Below are positions 44,506-57,215 of a stretch of 64,000 nt of DNA, piece by piece. The translations under genes were made by a program, and so were the position numbers. Positions within the stretch are counted from its first letter, which is position 1, and every line of letters begins with the position of its first letter. The DNA comes from Lineus longissimus (lineage: Eukaryota > Nemertea > Pilidiophora > Heteronemertea > Lineidae): assembly GCF_910592395.1 (NCBI RefSeq), contig NC_088309.1:18230599-18294598 (forward strand), in the 5' to 3' direction. Under the pieces are notes generated by a model that saw only the letters and a program-made list of their open reading frames with translations, had not been told where the DNA came from and ran no database searches.

Positions 44506-44950
44506 ACTTATCGGCGGTGAATATCAGTCCCAAAGTCTCCTCCTTTCACCGCCGATAACCCCCGCCAGGTAATCTGTCGGACGCACCATCATAAACGGGC
44601 GGCCAATCAAATTGCTCGACACAAAGTAATTGAATGACGGGAACCTCCGGATCAGGTTACCCTTCTTCTATACAACACGCACTGTGCATTTGGGTCAGGT
44701 CAGCATCCCTGCAACCGTTACTCATTGAACACCTGGTCTTCAATTATGATGTCTTTCAGTGCGTGTCTCGTGCGACATTCACGAGTGAGTGTAATGTTAG
44801 CGTTGTCGCGGCTTAGGACGTGTGGAAGGAAGGGAATGGAGGGAGACTACCGATAAAGTAGCAGCCCTTCTGACAGCCGATCGGGAGGGGGGGAGGGAGT
44901 TATCGGTGGTGAAGGATGGGTATACGCACAACGACGGTGGATCGGCATGC
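44506..44950 (+). repeat. 84-bp repeat interrupted by a 365-bp insertion
   Basis: The left half (CCGACTTATCGGCGG to TCTCCTCCTTT) ends near 44547. The right half (GAAGGATGGGTATACGCACA to ATCGGCATG) starts near 44912. Between them lies a segment with inverted ends. Confidence 0.7.
44548..44913. mobile_element. Short inserted element with inverted ends CACCGCCGATAAC
   Basis: Left end CACCGCCGATAACCCCC and right end GGGAGTTATCGGTGGTG are inverted repeats. Comparison with the uninterrupted copy at 35172-35255 defines the junctions to within 1-2 bp. No coding capacity. Target duplication, if any, is very short. Confidence 0.55.
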
Positions 44951-47900
44951 CTGTACAGAGGCTATTCGGTTTTCCAAGGTTCCAAAATCTTTATTTCTAC
45001 TGGTGCTTTCCTTCGGCAAAACTGACTGGAAGTCTTCCAAAATAACACCCTGCGTGTGGTTGGTTCATTTCTGATGACGACACAGGTGATGCCTCTTATT
45101 CATCATCAGCGTTTACACTGCCTTTGCGGTGTTATTCCTCTTTTGCCTGCCCTGGCATAGATACAAGATACAATGAAATTCGGTATACCGGTGATGCTGA
45201 ATTCGTGACTTCATTATGGACTCAAGAATCACTCTTTCAGTAAATTTGGCCGACTCTTTGTAATGGCAGGGCCTATCGTATTCAATAACAGCCATCCGAA
45301 AAAGTCAGTATATCAGTTACTTAAATCAAAAAGACATTTTAAATATCACGTGTTGCGAGTAGATCTTTTTAACATGATACATAATTCAGCATTACTAATT
45401 GGACACTGTCCCATTTGCCTTCATTGATATCTGTTCTTATGCATCCGATTGCTAGCTTGCCTTGTCCATTACATTCACTGAAGATGATAAATTGGCTGTG
45501 ACATCTATTCCATTAATTATATGAAGAAGTCAACCACTATGTCATATGACATTATGAGCACGTACATATACTTTCTTTAGTAAGTTATCCTGCCGCCATC
45601 TAAAACATTTCGCGGACCCAGATCGATATGCCTACCAGAAAGCGAGTTTTTCAATTCGCACTGGGTTTCAACAACCTGCGTCCATCATTGAGGCGATATA
45701 ATGTTTCTACAGGGTAGTCATAACAGCGGGCGAGTTGTTTTGGCTAATATTCTTCACTGTTACTGACATAAACGAAGAAAAAAATCATTTCACCATTGTC
45801 GTTCTGCAATAGACATTAATATAGCAATTTAAGACACTAATCAATGACGCAAATTCGGATCCGTATCTTTGATATAGGGGTTCATTTGCAATATTGTGCG
45901 GCAATAATAAAATCGGGGGGATTCAGATTTGATTAAAGAGCGATCTAAATGTGGACAAGAAATGTATTGCAGGATGCAATTAATCAAAACTGGTGCTTTA
46001 TAATACTGGTATCATTTTTGGGATTTAAATAGACAGAAGATACGAAAACTAGCAGAGTCGGAATGTGATAAAGGACTTGCTCTTCTTATGAATAGTCGCT
46101 CGAGAAGATTTACGCTAGTAAAGATACAAACTCAACTTGTTATAAAAAAAAGAACGGACTAAAGGAAATGTCCTCGGAAAGACACTCGGCTTCGTTAAAA
46201 AAGCTGCGGTTGGACTGGGGTACTGTGTTCTGAATTCTAATAGAATATAATACTTTGATCTCGCGTCTTTATATTCAAGCATACATGATCAACATTATCC
46301 TCATGAGCGGACGAACAGCTATGATAAAACAGATTCAAAAGTTGGTTAATTATGCAGAAAATTACACAATTATATTTGGTTCGTTTCCCCAACGGAACAC
46401 GAGTGTAGTCTCCCATGAGCGAGCTAACTAGTATCGATTGGTCCATTTACTAGCTAGTGTATCCACATGTGGATGCACAGTGAAGTGATGTGCATTACTA
46501 CATCAGCAATCGACAGGATAAAGAATCCTTGTTGAAAAATCCATGAAGACACGTGCTAGTTTTGTATCAATAATTCAAAGCTGCATGTATCATGACAGCT
46601 ATCAATTAGTACTAATCAGGAGCACCAGTGTATTCTCATAGTGAAGGTACTTAGGTGCCCTCCTGAAAATGTTGTGAGCGGGCCAAAACAAATGTGACCT
46701 TTAAAGGAAACGTTGGTATAGATATCTCTTGGCTATGCATGATGCGTGTCGGCAACTACACAATACGAAAAAAAACTCATAATAGAATCTGGGTCCCGAA
46801 CAATCAGGAGGTTCTTAAATGACGCAACATATAATACCGTTCGCCCCCACGCACGGTAGGAACATGATAAAAGAATATCCCTGCGGTAATGTAGCATCAA
46901 AGACCTGGAATATGTTGCGTCATGTGATGATATTTATCAAAAATGTCTCCTCATACTCTTTTGCTATATAATATGTGTCATCCCTATTAGTAACCACTGC
47001 AATACTTCGTGTTATTTCATGTAATCCTGCCTTGATGTCCAGTCTTACAAAACGAAATCAAGCTAATTACGTCTACGCTGTTTCCCCTTTCTATTCTCGT
47101 GTTTTTTACCCATCTTTTTCTCATAGCTAATGGAACATTTCTATAGCATTACCATTTTGCACGAGAACAATTTTTTGCGTTTGGATGAAGCGCTTTCTAT
47201 GCTTAATCCGTTTCGTGACAAGCCTGGGGAAGCCAATTGGCGTTGAAGACTTTTTTTCTTCAAAGTTTCCTTGAAGACTGCAAGACAGGTGTTTGGGCCT
47301 CATCTGGAGCTTGAGGGAGAAAGCCTATAAAATTGTACAGTTCTTATAGGTTGGTTTACAGACATTTGGTGGTAATTTGGAAACTTGTGCCAGTATCCTG
47401 AATAATAAAAAAGCTATCGAATGCACTAATAAACCTATAAGAACAGCGAACCCAAAAATCATGTTGCGGGAATTATGTGTCTTTCTCTTTATCACGTCAT
47501 GCGGTAATCCGCAGCGCTTATCCGTTCTTTGTCATAACAACATCTTACAATGCTAACATTCTTTGCATGCAAGCGGTGCAGATTCCCCGATGGCAACGAA
47601 TGGTGATGGTGATAATGAAGCAATCACGCTAACTGCGCTGAAAGAAGCGTCTGCATTGTCGTCTTTGCGCAAGAGGATAAGCCCTCAGACAAAAACCGCA
47701 CATGTATATACTTGTTACTGAATGTATCCAATAACTCTGATTTCTACAATCTTCAAAGTCATGATGACCAAGGGAGAAAGTCATAATCATTTTAACATGC
47801 ACCTTTAAGTACTCGCTGACAGAATTCCTGAGGCGAAATATGAAGTTCAAACCCTGCCGTAACATTTTTATCGAATGTAGTGTTTGCCTAGGTCAGGTAT

Positions 47901-48544
47901 GTACACCCGACCTAATAATTAGATGAATGTGCATAATATCGTCTGTCTGTTATGATGACAAAGAAATCAATTATGGATGGAGTTGACTAATTGATAATAT
48001 TTACGAAGGCCGGGGGAAATATCAAACATGTACGTGAAATGCAATGGACATTATTGTCTTCAGCGTTGGTGGCCTGTTATCAACTCATGATCAATGCATT
48101 CCAAAATACTTTTCTAAATAATTGAAGAAATGATTTGACATTCTTGTACTTTTATATTTCAGCTGCATGGTGAATGCATTCTCGAATGAATCACTTTACA
48201 AAACGAGAGAGGAAAAAGAAAGTTGGGTGGAAAAAAGTTTCTGATACTTAAATCTTGAACAAGCCCGTAATTCGATGTACATAGTTCGTCGGAGAAGTTA
48301 CCAGCCTGCTGCGAGCTTGAATTCTGCCCTACTTCAAACGGAAGACGATTTAAAACTTCATCAAGACGAAACAATGCAACATTTGCGTAACCGTCCTTGA
48401 ACACTAGTAAATGAATAAAAGCGGATACGTAGCATCATTCGAAGCACTTTGAGTAAGTTTATAATGGTTTGTTTTTAAAGACAAAAAGCCCAAAGAATTA
48501 TGAGAACGGTGTTCAATTAACCAACATTTTCGTGTTCGTCAACA
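44951..48544. other. Intergenic, no gene supported
   Basis: A/T-rich; only short overlapping frames. Nothing recognisable. Confidence 0.4.
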
Positions 48545-48900
48545 CTCTGCTCGGTCACTATCAACAGTTGAGATATACTAATGGTTTAATTTCACTTCCA
48601 TTTTCTTTACCTTCAACACGGACACTCGGTACTAATGGTTTGATTTCGCCACCATTTTCGTTACCTACCTTCACCACGGACACTCGGTCACTTCAGCAAC
48701 TAAAATATACTAATGGTTTAATTTCACCACCATTTTCGAGACCATCGACGGTCACTGTCAACAGCTAAAATGTACTAATGGTTTAGTTTCAACACCATTT
48801 TCGAGACCTGCTATTGGTTACTATCAGCAGCTATTATACTAATGGTTTAATTTCACCACCATTTTCGAAACCTTTAACAATCTGCTCGGTCACCCTCCGC
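48545..48900 (+). repeat. Minisatellite, five units of 54-78 bp
   Basis: Core TACTAATGGTTTAATTTCAC followed by CACCATTTTCGAGACC starts at about 48576, 48630, 48708, 48773 and 48837. The units also contain ACGGTCACT..CAACAG variants. Unit length varies by internal deletion. Confidence 0.85.
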
Positions 48901-51900
48901 AGCAATTGGAAGACAACCTGACGTATGTTGACGTTTCTTAACGAAACCAAATCCACCATTCTTTTCTCAAACCAATGTTTACTGCATATTAATGAGCTTC
49001 CTCAATCGATTGGATATGTCAGCCAGATGGTTTAACTTAACATCAATCTTCTCATCTGATCTGGCGATTTTCACCCTAAATCATGTATAGTGCGAGGTAA
49101 ATGGGGTATACCCTTACCATCAAGTTTAAATACCTGACAGTTTTTTAAATATTGGTGTTTGAAAAATGCTACTTACGGGTATGAACAGTGTGATGATCTC
49201 CAGTGAATTTTCCACTGTGAGGTGCCATTTTATAAAATTCAGTCGCTTGACGCTGCGTTTAAGGGGTGATCCGAAATTGATAATTCACTGGAAAACGTGG
49301 CTCTCTGACGAGAAGAAAGGGAGAAGAAAGCCTCGGTTTATTGTCTAACTACATGGTGTCTTAAGAAAATACTCCGCAAATCTTGTGTGATCCGTCGAAT
49401 ATGGCGTCTTCAGAGTTCTATTATAATATTACTATTGCCTTCCTGAGTGTCACTAAACTATCTGCGACTTCAATCGATACTGGCATATATTACGGGACAC
49501 CTCGCTCCCGAGGCTTTCCGATGAGGTCAACGCGTTACCATGGAAACATGCTAGGCTATGTAGCTCGCGCCGCCTTTTCCAAACTGCTATCACTACGTAT
49601 CAACAGTGTGGAATGTGTCAGTCCGTTCATGTTCGGTGCAGCAAAGATCCTGAAACACCATAACAGGGGCGTCGCCTGGCATGGTCTGACCCTGGATGTG
49701 GGTGGTGGGTGATGGCAGGCTCATCTTCGGTGTGTAAGTGGTCCTCAGTACCCCATTTAGACAGGATGGGCAAATAAACGAAATGGTATTTGTCATCTCC
49801 AGTCTTGTTTCCGCTAGAAAATCTTGTTCAACCGAAGCGCACTCAAAATTGGAAGCTAGGATACTTTGTCGTCGAATTTTGAGCATGTAACACCTGTCCA
49901 TGCGAAGAGTTGCACTGACTGCCAGGATCCTCTACCGAGTGCATCTCATAGCAAACACGATTTTAGACGGATATGCACCGAAACATTTCAATGGCATCGA
50001 TACTACGACCAATGGTTAATCCACAGCATTCGTACCTCTAACCGTGTCCAAAACTCGGCCCGGGGAACTCGGACAGGCTTTTGAGATCGTTGTATCTCAG
50101 CCAGTGCTCCCTCTGTGGAATGGTCTCACCTAGCATTTGAAGCTCTCTCCAAATACTACCACTTTTAAAAATGGGCTTTTAACTTGTCTCAGGTTGACCT
50201 TGAGTAAGTTGAGTGGCTTCTCAGGCACGATAAATATAGTTTTTGTCGCTGTTTATTAACCTTTCTACTGGCATGTCTTACAAATCATCAATGAAAGGAA
50301 CGTTGTTATTACAGGATCACTTTGGTTGGGTATTTGATCACGCCTTGGACCGGCACTATCACAACTACTGTTAGTCTTATTCAAACCACTATTATTCTTA
50401 TTCATATCACCCTCAGTTGGCGCAGTACGATTTTGAAAGATTTGAATTGCGCTTATCAAAAATAGATAAGCTCGCCTTATATATTTTTTTTGCGTTTATG
50501 CAAATATGCTGATATTCATCAATATATATCAATATATGGTGAACTTGCAGCATCCGAAGTACAAAAGAAGAAGTGTCCCGGTTTCAATGGTCGATTACAA
50601 AATTGAGAGCGTCCTCTACATATAATGGATCAAATTAGGCCAGAAAAAAGAATAAAATATATACAAAGTACAAAATGAAATATAAATATGTACTAAACCA
50701 AAAACGAAATGAAATACCTTGAAGGCCTGACACGCCCTCTTAATCAACTGGCAAGCAAAGTCCAGCATACAGCGAAACAAAGAAGTCTATAACTGGCTTC
50801 CTCCCCCTAGTTGATGATTCGGGAACTATTCAGCCTCGTCCCAAGTCATTGCGCCTCCGCAAATTCTCGACACAAGGTTGGATTGAAGCCCGGGGCAATC
50901 GACCACCCAAACATCACGAGATCGCGCAGGGAGGCGTGTGGTTTTACCAGGCTTGGAACTATTGTAGATCGTCAAATGAAAATACGACGTAAAAAAGAAG
51001 CACAAGATTTAGCATTCTTTCAAAATAACATCAGTTGATAAATATGGTATAAAATAACTATCGTGCCTTTCAAATGAACGATATTGTTATCACGTCGTAG
51101 GAAATTATTTTACGGTCCTGTATATAAACCTTTTTTTAGGCGCACCAAGATTATCATGAATTCATGTTCATCATAATATGTGATGTAAATAGACTTTTCA
51201 CGTGAAAAATATCAGTCGCGGTTATACATGTACATATCAAATCGCAGTTGACCTTGAGTACGTTAAGTGGCACATTATGCACGATAATAGGTTTTCATCG
51301 CTTACTGGCATGCCTTACAAACTATCAATGAAGGTAAAGTAGATAAAGCATATGATTTTCTCGTTTCATAAATTAGAGTTCTTTTATCACTGACAAGCAA
51401 TTTACCTTGCGTTGGATTACTGGTGCCGCACATCGGTAAGCACCGCCTTGAAGCTCATGCCCGGTGTGACTTGGAGGCGAACGCTTTCGCACAAGGCCCG
51501 ATATAAACAGAAAAGTAAAGCAGCGTAAAAAGTATGACCAGGCATCGGACCGGGAATGTGTAAGCTGCAAGAATTACTCACTAAATGATACTGACCACAT
51601 TTCTTATTCATGTATATATGTACGCTTGTTATGTAAAGTTATTCATTGCCTATTCTATTTTTTCAAACGAACATCATTGTGTCTGTGATGCGATAAACAT
51701 TTTTTTGTACATCGCAAAGCCGGCATTTGCAAAATCTGCCACCTCTCTCACAAATCATATCCGTCGGCCATTCTAACCCGCTCTCCGAGAGTCGCACACC
51801 TCAGTCTGGCGCTAGGGATGCAAGCGACGAAAAGGACGCAGTGGCGCTACTCGCGCAAGCGCACGCTACTGGAGTACATGTAGATGCATGTACAATAATT

Positions 51901-52238
51901 TCAATTATAAACTGCCGAGTACTACATTACATGCATATGGTTGATACAGGTCGCCTGATGACGTCAGCTGACCTCTGGGATCTGCTCGTGTGTGTGGCAG
52001 TTTCATACTACCAGAGTCTTACTGTGTCACAATGTATGAATAATATTTCCTCGAGGTAAATTTCCAATTGCTTGCGATAAAAGTAGTAATCTGATTGAAT
52101 ATAAGGAACTAACCCGATGAACCTTTTTGGAATTTCTCGATTTAAAGTGCTTTTTGTTCATCAACTTGGTCTTCGACGAAGTTTCTAAAAGAGGTTGTTT
52201 TATCATGTTGCTTGTAACCTGATAACATTTATGATCAT
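48901..52238. other. Region 3' of the UGT gene, no gene supported
   Basis: Contains a diverged direct repeat (50187-50298 and 51243-51333, sharing GTTGACCTTGAGTA, GCACGATAA and CTGGCATG.CTTACAAA). Also an X-box-like GTTACCATGGAAAC at 49534-49547 and TGACGTCA at 51959-51966. Confidence 0.4.
50187..51333. repeat. Diverged direct repeat, two copies of about 100 bp
   Basis: Copies at 50187-50298 and 51243-51333 are about 75-80% alike by eye and 1.05 kb apart in the same orientation. They could be LTR-like or SINE-like remnants; neither has clear ends. Confidence 0.45.
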
Positions 52239-53795
52239 TCATGCCCTTTTAATCTTAGTTGTCCTTTTACAACAAGATCGGCAAACACATCGAATTATCA
52301 TCCAAGTGACAAACATGGAAAATATCAACACAAGAATTAAAACACATAAAACATCGACCATTATGAGTTGATACCAAGGCATATCAAGTGTCGAACTTCT
52401 CAAATGGGAACCGCCATATTTCATCACGTGTTCTATCCAATAGGCCGCAGTCTCGCGAGGCTTCATTGGTTGATCACGAAACATTTTGGACGCCGATACA
52501 ATGTTGTCTTTATAACTCTGATTGGACAGAACAAGATCGATTTCTGCCAATAATCTGTCTGTGGTAAGGTGCTGTGAGTCCACAAAACGTCCGAAACCAA
52601 ATTTTACCAGTTTTCGAGCGTTGAATTGTTGATCAACCCAGAGAGGTACGCCGACCATGGGAACGGCATGGAAGAGTGCTTCATGCTGGCCGCCGCTCCC
52701 GCAATGAGTGATGAATAGTTTGACGTTTGGATGTCCAAGTACGTCATTTTGGGGCAGCCAATCAGACACAAACACATTCGCAGGGATTTTATTCTGAATA
52801 TTCGAAATATTGGCATTTTTCCATACAACTTTCAGCGGGAGTTTCTGCATAACGTCCAGCAGTATTGTTTGCAAGAACGATGGGTAGTTCTCCAGCATGC
52901 TCCCGAAAGAGATGAAGATAAACCCGGCTTCAGCTTTGTCCACAAACTGCTTTAGACGTGGATCTGATATTGGTCGAGCTTCCCTTGAGCTCAGTCCACC
53001 AACGTGTATGACATTGGGCGGCTCCGGCATTGGGACACTAAGCTGAGGAGCTGCATCAAGTAACCACAGCTCTGAATTGCATGCAAGATCGTAAAGAGAA
53101 CTGTAAGGTTTATCCGCTGCATATTTACGAAAATCTGCTTCCACCTTTCTTGAAAGAAGGATGGTGTGGAACACTCCAGCGAGTCTCATTACCAAAGTTT
53201 GACCCGTCAAAAGACTGTCTGGGTTTGCAAGGGAAGGGACGAGATAGTGGGCCTGGCTTGCTGCAGATGCTATATCCAATGAATGGAATGTTCCAAGGCT
53301 TGCATAAGGAATACCAAGGATGTGCGCGACGATGTAGTAACAACGAGATACGGAGGAACCTTCAACAATAGCAAAATCAAATCTCTCTGATTTTAACCTT
53401 GACATGATGTCTTCTGTTTGAAGAAAATTGTGACAGTCATCGGCAAGCGCTTTGAAATAAACTCCAGCTTTTATACCCTTCTTGACAAAGTTTGTTTCAC
53501 GAAAGGTCTCTATTAGAGCATCAACATTCGACATGAGATTAGCCTGTAAAGGCCGCCCTGTGTCGTAATACATGATTTTCATACGGGATCGCCTAACCTC
53601 TGAAGGAAGTTCGTACGTCCTGTCCACGGTCATGTAGACCTGGTGCCCCTTGTCCATCAGGGGCTCTGCGATGCCCATCATCTGCAGGAACCGGCTTCGA
53701 ATCATCAATGGTAACATTACAATCTTCTTGCCTTCGTTGACATGTAAATCAGTAAATAAGACAAATAGAACTGCGATAAAATGTTGTACCTCCAT
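52239..53795 (-). CDS. UDP-glycosyltransferase (GT1 family), intronless, 518 aa
   Basis: ER-membrane enzyme family that transfers a sugar from a UDP-sugar to small lipophilic substrates (detoxification, pigment and hormone conjugation). Start ATG at 53793-53795, stop TGA at 52239-52241. An N-terminal hydrophobic signal (about 1-20), acceptor-binding half, then the GT1 signature: WLPQND (346-351), ITHCGSGGQHEALFHAVPMV (362-381) and DQQFNA (388-393). A membrane anchor (about 477-502) is followed by a short basic tail KRTTKIKRA, as in ER-resident UGTs. Length is typical. Oddities: Arg35 occupies the position of the usual catalytic His and Glu145 the position of its Asp partner, so activity may be altered. 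A single exon suggests a retro-derived or naturally intronless UGT lineage. Confidence 0.93.
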   Translation of the reverse strand: MEVQHFIAVLFVLFTDLHVNEGKKIVMLPLMIRSRFLQMMGIAEPLMDKGHQVYMTVDRTYELPSEVRRSRMKIMYYDTGRPLQANLMSNVDALIETFRETNFVKKGIKAGVYFKALADDCHNFLQTEDIMSRLKSERFDFAIVEGSSVSRCYYIVAHILGIPYASLGTFHSLDIASAASQAHYLVPSLANPDSLLTGQTLVMRLAGVFHTILLSRKVEADFRKYAADKPYSSLYDLACNSELWLLDAAPQLSVPMPEPPNVIHVGGLSSREARPISDPRLKQFVDKAEAGFIFISFGSMLENYPSFLQTILLDVMQKLPLKVVWKNANISNIQNKIPANVFVSDWLPQNDVLGHPNVKLFITHCGSGGQHEALFHAVPMVGVPLWVDQQFNARKLVKFGFGRFVDSQHLTTDRLLAEIDLVLSNQSYKDNIVSASKMFRDQPMKPRETAAYWIEHVMKYGGSHLRSSTLDMPWYQLIMVDVLCVLILVLIFSMFVTWMIIRCVCRSCCKRTTKIKRA

Positions 53796-54549
53796 GATCT
53801 ATATCCCTGGGTTACCAATCCGAAGAATTGATCATACTATCCGTGTCCCCACCAGGACACCGAATCCATCGAACAATCTGACATATTGACCTGGTTTACT
53901 GATTTTATGGGCGACTTATGATTTGTCCGAATTATTATTCACCACGAAGCGAGGGCCTCAATACAATAACGACATATCATCAGCTCAATGAAATTAAGGT
54001 TAATGGGACATCCAATTTTCAATTTAATTTGCCCATAGGCATTAGCCTAAATAGCGGCATGGTCAATCAAAGTACATAATGTCTGTGAATTCAAGATCGG
54101 GGTCAAGCTGAAATAACGGTAGGCTTCAGGGTCGAAGGCTGGTACGAGGGTAACTTATAGAAAACCGTTTTAACACGGGACCAAACCGATCTACATGTAT
54201 AGAAGTAATGGGCGTTTGGAGAGTTTGGTATGACAGACATGGTACGAGACCGCGCTATTAGATACTTTTTAGCTCTTCCAAGCCGAACCCCAAGGAGGCT
54301 GTCAAGGAGATTTTGGCTTGCAAAGTGCGCCACACAGGCGGTGGCTTAGGATGATCCACTTTTGGAACTGCATGTGTAATCTCAATAGAGATGGGATTTA
54401 AAGCATGTTTTTAGGACTGACGTACAGCTGAGCCGCCAGAATAAAAATTGGTCCTCAGAAATTGGAAGCAATCTGAGTAAATTTGATATGAGTGGCCTTT
54501 TGACAACTACACTCCGTGTGATGTGACTGTGTTCACGGGGAAGTTAGAA
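53796..54549 (-). other. UGT 5' flank, no clear promoter element
   Basis: A/T-rich flank. No TATA box at a convincing distance from the UGT start codon was recognised. Confidence 0.3.
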
Positions 54550-54840
54550 TAACTCCAACGGGCAGAATGGTTGGCGATGGTGACCAGCAAACCAAAACTG
54601 AGAACTAATGCAAAATGTAAAAGCTCATTCGGTTAGGTACGTTCAGCTCAGCGTTCAAGTTTTGCGCAATTGCAGATGCGGAGTGATGCCCTTGCAGATA
54701 GAGACGGGAAGATTCACCGGTATCGCCCCGGATTGCAGAACATGCAAACTATGTAACTCTCGGGTCTGTGAAGATGAGCAGCACTTTCTATGCACTTGTC
54801 ATAGGTACGAGGGAACACGACTTTTGTTTTACACCGAAAT
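54550..54840 (+). pseudogene. Non-LTR retrotransposon C-terminal remnant
   Basis: An open frame from 54608 reads LRNCRCGVMPLQIETGRFTG, followed by a Cys/His knuckle CRTCKLCNSR...EDEQHFLCTC and RYEGTR. This pattern (PL.IETGR..., then C..C...E.HFL..C..Y...R) is typical of the C-terminal end of LINE polymerase polyproteins. No reverse-transcriptase core lies upstream, so the copy is 5'-truncated. Plus strand, 750 bp from the UGT start. Confidence 0.65.
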
Positions 54841-56974
54841 AGCGTACTTTACCCTTTGTTTGTTAATTTGTCACAAACAGATAAATTTGTTATGTTATGC
54901 ACAGAGCACCAAATAAAAACTGCACAATTTGTATACTGTTTTTGCATGGGGAGAAAGGAAGAGGGCATTATCTATAGCTAATTAGGCCTCACACTTGTTT
55001 CATGCAACAGCTGTTAAAACTCTGTATAAGTATTTCTAGTGACAAATAAACCGAAAAGGCCTGGGTGTTCATTTATTTGCTTTTAGATAAATTCATGTAT
55101 ACCTTGATTATACACTTGTCACTATTATGATAAATAAACTTAACTAAAGGAGCGCTTTTTATAAGCAAATGTTACTGTCCTTTTAGGCCGATGTGCAAAA
55201 ACTACTGGCTGGGCCGATTTCTGCAAAGTTTGTTTTTTCTTCAATCTAATTTTGGTACCGACCACAATTTCTAGGTTAGAGATTTGCAAATCAAATCATT
55301 GGCGATTTTGGGTATCTGGACAGGGCTGATTTTTTCTAATACATGTAGATATTTTAAATGAAACTTGGCCCATTCGAACATCCGCATGAAACCCCCCCCC
55401 GAACTTTTCACAAAAATTCATCAAGTAATACCAGTAAGCAGTATATTATACAGAGGAGAAAATGTCGAAATCACTGCACAACGTCAAAGTACACGAATAT
55501 ATACAAAAACATTTTTTGTCACCTTGGTTACTGAAAAACAAAAATCCTCTTTTTTCAGTTATTCCGTTTTTTTTGCGGTGACAACGTATAGACCCATTAA
55601 CCAATACAATATCGGCGACCCGACCTCTGGGGGAATTTAGACTCCCGGGCCATTTCGTCATCCTTTTGACACTGTCTCATAGCGTGAGGGACGAAGCAGG
55701 TCCACTGCGTCCGGAGTGTAGGGGAATTCAACAGGCCAATCAAACACAAGTAATTGCCTTTCGATTATTCGATCAATTTTATTATAAATTCGAATGCTGC
55801 AATGAAACACCCTGTATAATCCATTAAAGGAAGAGCAACATAACATCTACACCTACTGCTCATTTAATTGTTCATGATATGAGCAATATATATGAGCATA
55901 CATTTACATTATGATATCGAGAATTCAAACTTCTCTTTCAACAGAAACTCTGTAACTAACCTTCCTTTTAAGGTCTACGCTTGCTGTTCCGTTACAAATT
56001 TGTAATAAGTCATTGAATTTGGAAACTTCCAATTGAATAATACGTTTAAACTGAATATGAATTTTAACATCGCCGTCATAGACATACAAATACTAATTTT
56101 ATATACCATGTTCCAACAAACGGCGTTGTGTATAACTATATTAATTTTCTATTTTCCTGGACCACCAGTATTTACGAACGGCGTGACTCTTTAAGGGCTT
56201 CATATGAAAATATACACATGTACCTGTCATGTACATTAATTCATAGCAACATTCTTTCTGATATTCAAAGTTTTATGAAAAGCAATTAATAAACATGAGT
56301 CTATTTCATCAGCGCACCAAAATGAATATTTGTCCATCTGTTAGGAATTGTTTATCTTCTTTTTCTCCGCTCTGTCGGCACTTTTTACTTGGACACTCAC
56401 CCAGGTAGGATGGAGCTATCTTCACACTGAGAGAAGGAGAGAGCTAAATACTATAGGTAAGTTTTTAAATATTATTTATCAATTCATTAAACTCATACAG
56501 CCAGACCTCTTGATTTCGTTTACTGCATTGCTATATTTTGAAGTGAGCCATCTTTCGAAAATCGACTTGGCCAAAATTGTGGGCTTTTATGGGCTTTTTC
56601 ATTAGTAAATCTTTGTAATTAGTAAATCTGTCCTTTTGGGCCGCTATGCGAAAACTATTTCGTAAATCTATGAATGTTTGGACCAAAGAGCTAGTTGTGT
56701 TATGACATAGAACTCCAGTACACATAAGGTTTTATAATATAGACTGGCAGCCGAAGTGAAAGTATGCAAATGATGGAATACTTATTTTAGATAAAGGCGA
56801 TTCACTGGCAGTTAAAGGGACAATTATCTTGTCTCATTAGGTTAGTTTGGAATATGAACTTTGCTAAGTTCATGGGGACGGATAGGTGCCGCCAGCACGA
56901 CGAATGGAAAAAAATATTACATATTGAGGTAAACAGGGGGTTGAGACCCGCACCACACCAAAAGTAAATCTCAA
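54841..56974. other. Intergenic, no gene supported
   Basis: A/T-rich with a short poly-C (55391-55399). No recognisable frame. Confidence 0.4.
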
Positions 56975-57215
56975 AATCAAATCCATGACCGAAGCACTAC
57001 ACCATCCCATTGTAACGAATATCTCAAGATTCGATCCCATGACCGAAGCACTACACCACCCCATTCAGGAGTAACTATCAAGAATCGTATAAACTATAAC
57101 CAACAAACTACACCATCACATTGAGGAATAAATATCCAGATCAAACCCATGACTTACGTACTTGAGGAGTTAATCCAAAGAATCGAACCCATGACCAAGC
57201 ATTACACCATCCATA
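56975..57215 (-). repeat. Degenerate tandem repeat with tRNA-B-box-like core
   Basis: About four units of roughly 60 bp. On the minus strand they read GGTGTAGTGCTTCGGTCATG then GG.TCGA.TC, resembling a compressed SINE head. The A-like and B-like boxes are too close for a working tRNA promoter. Confidence 0.5.
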
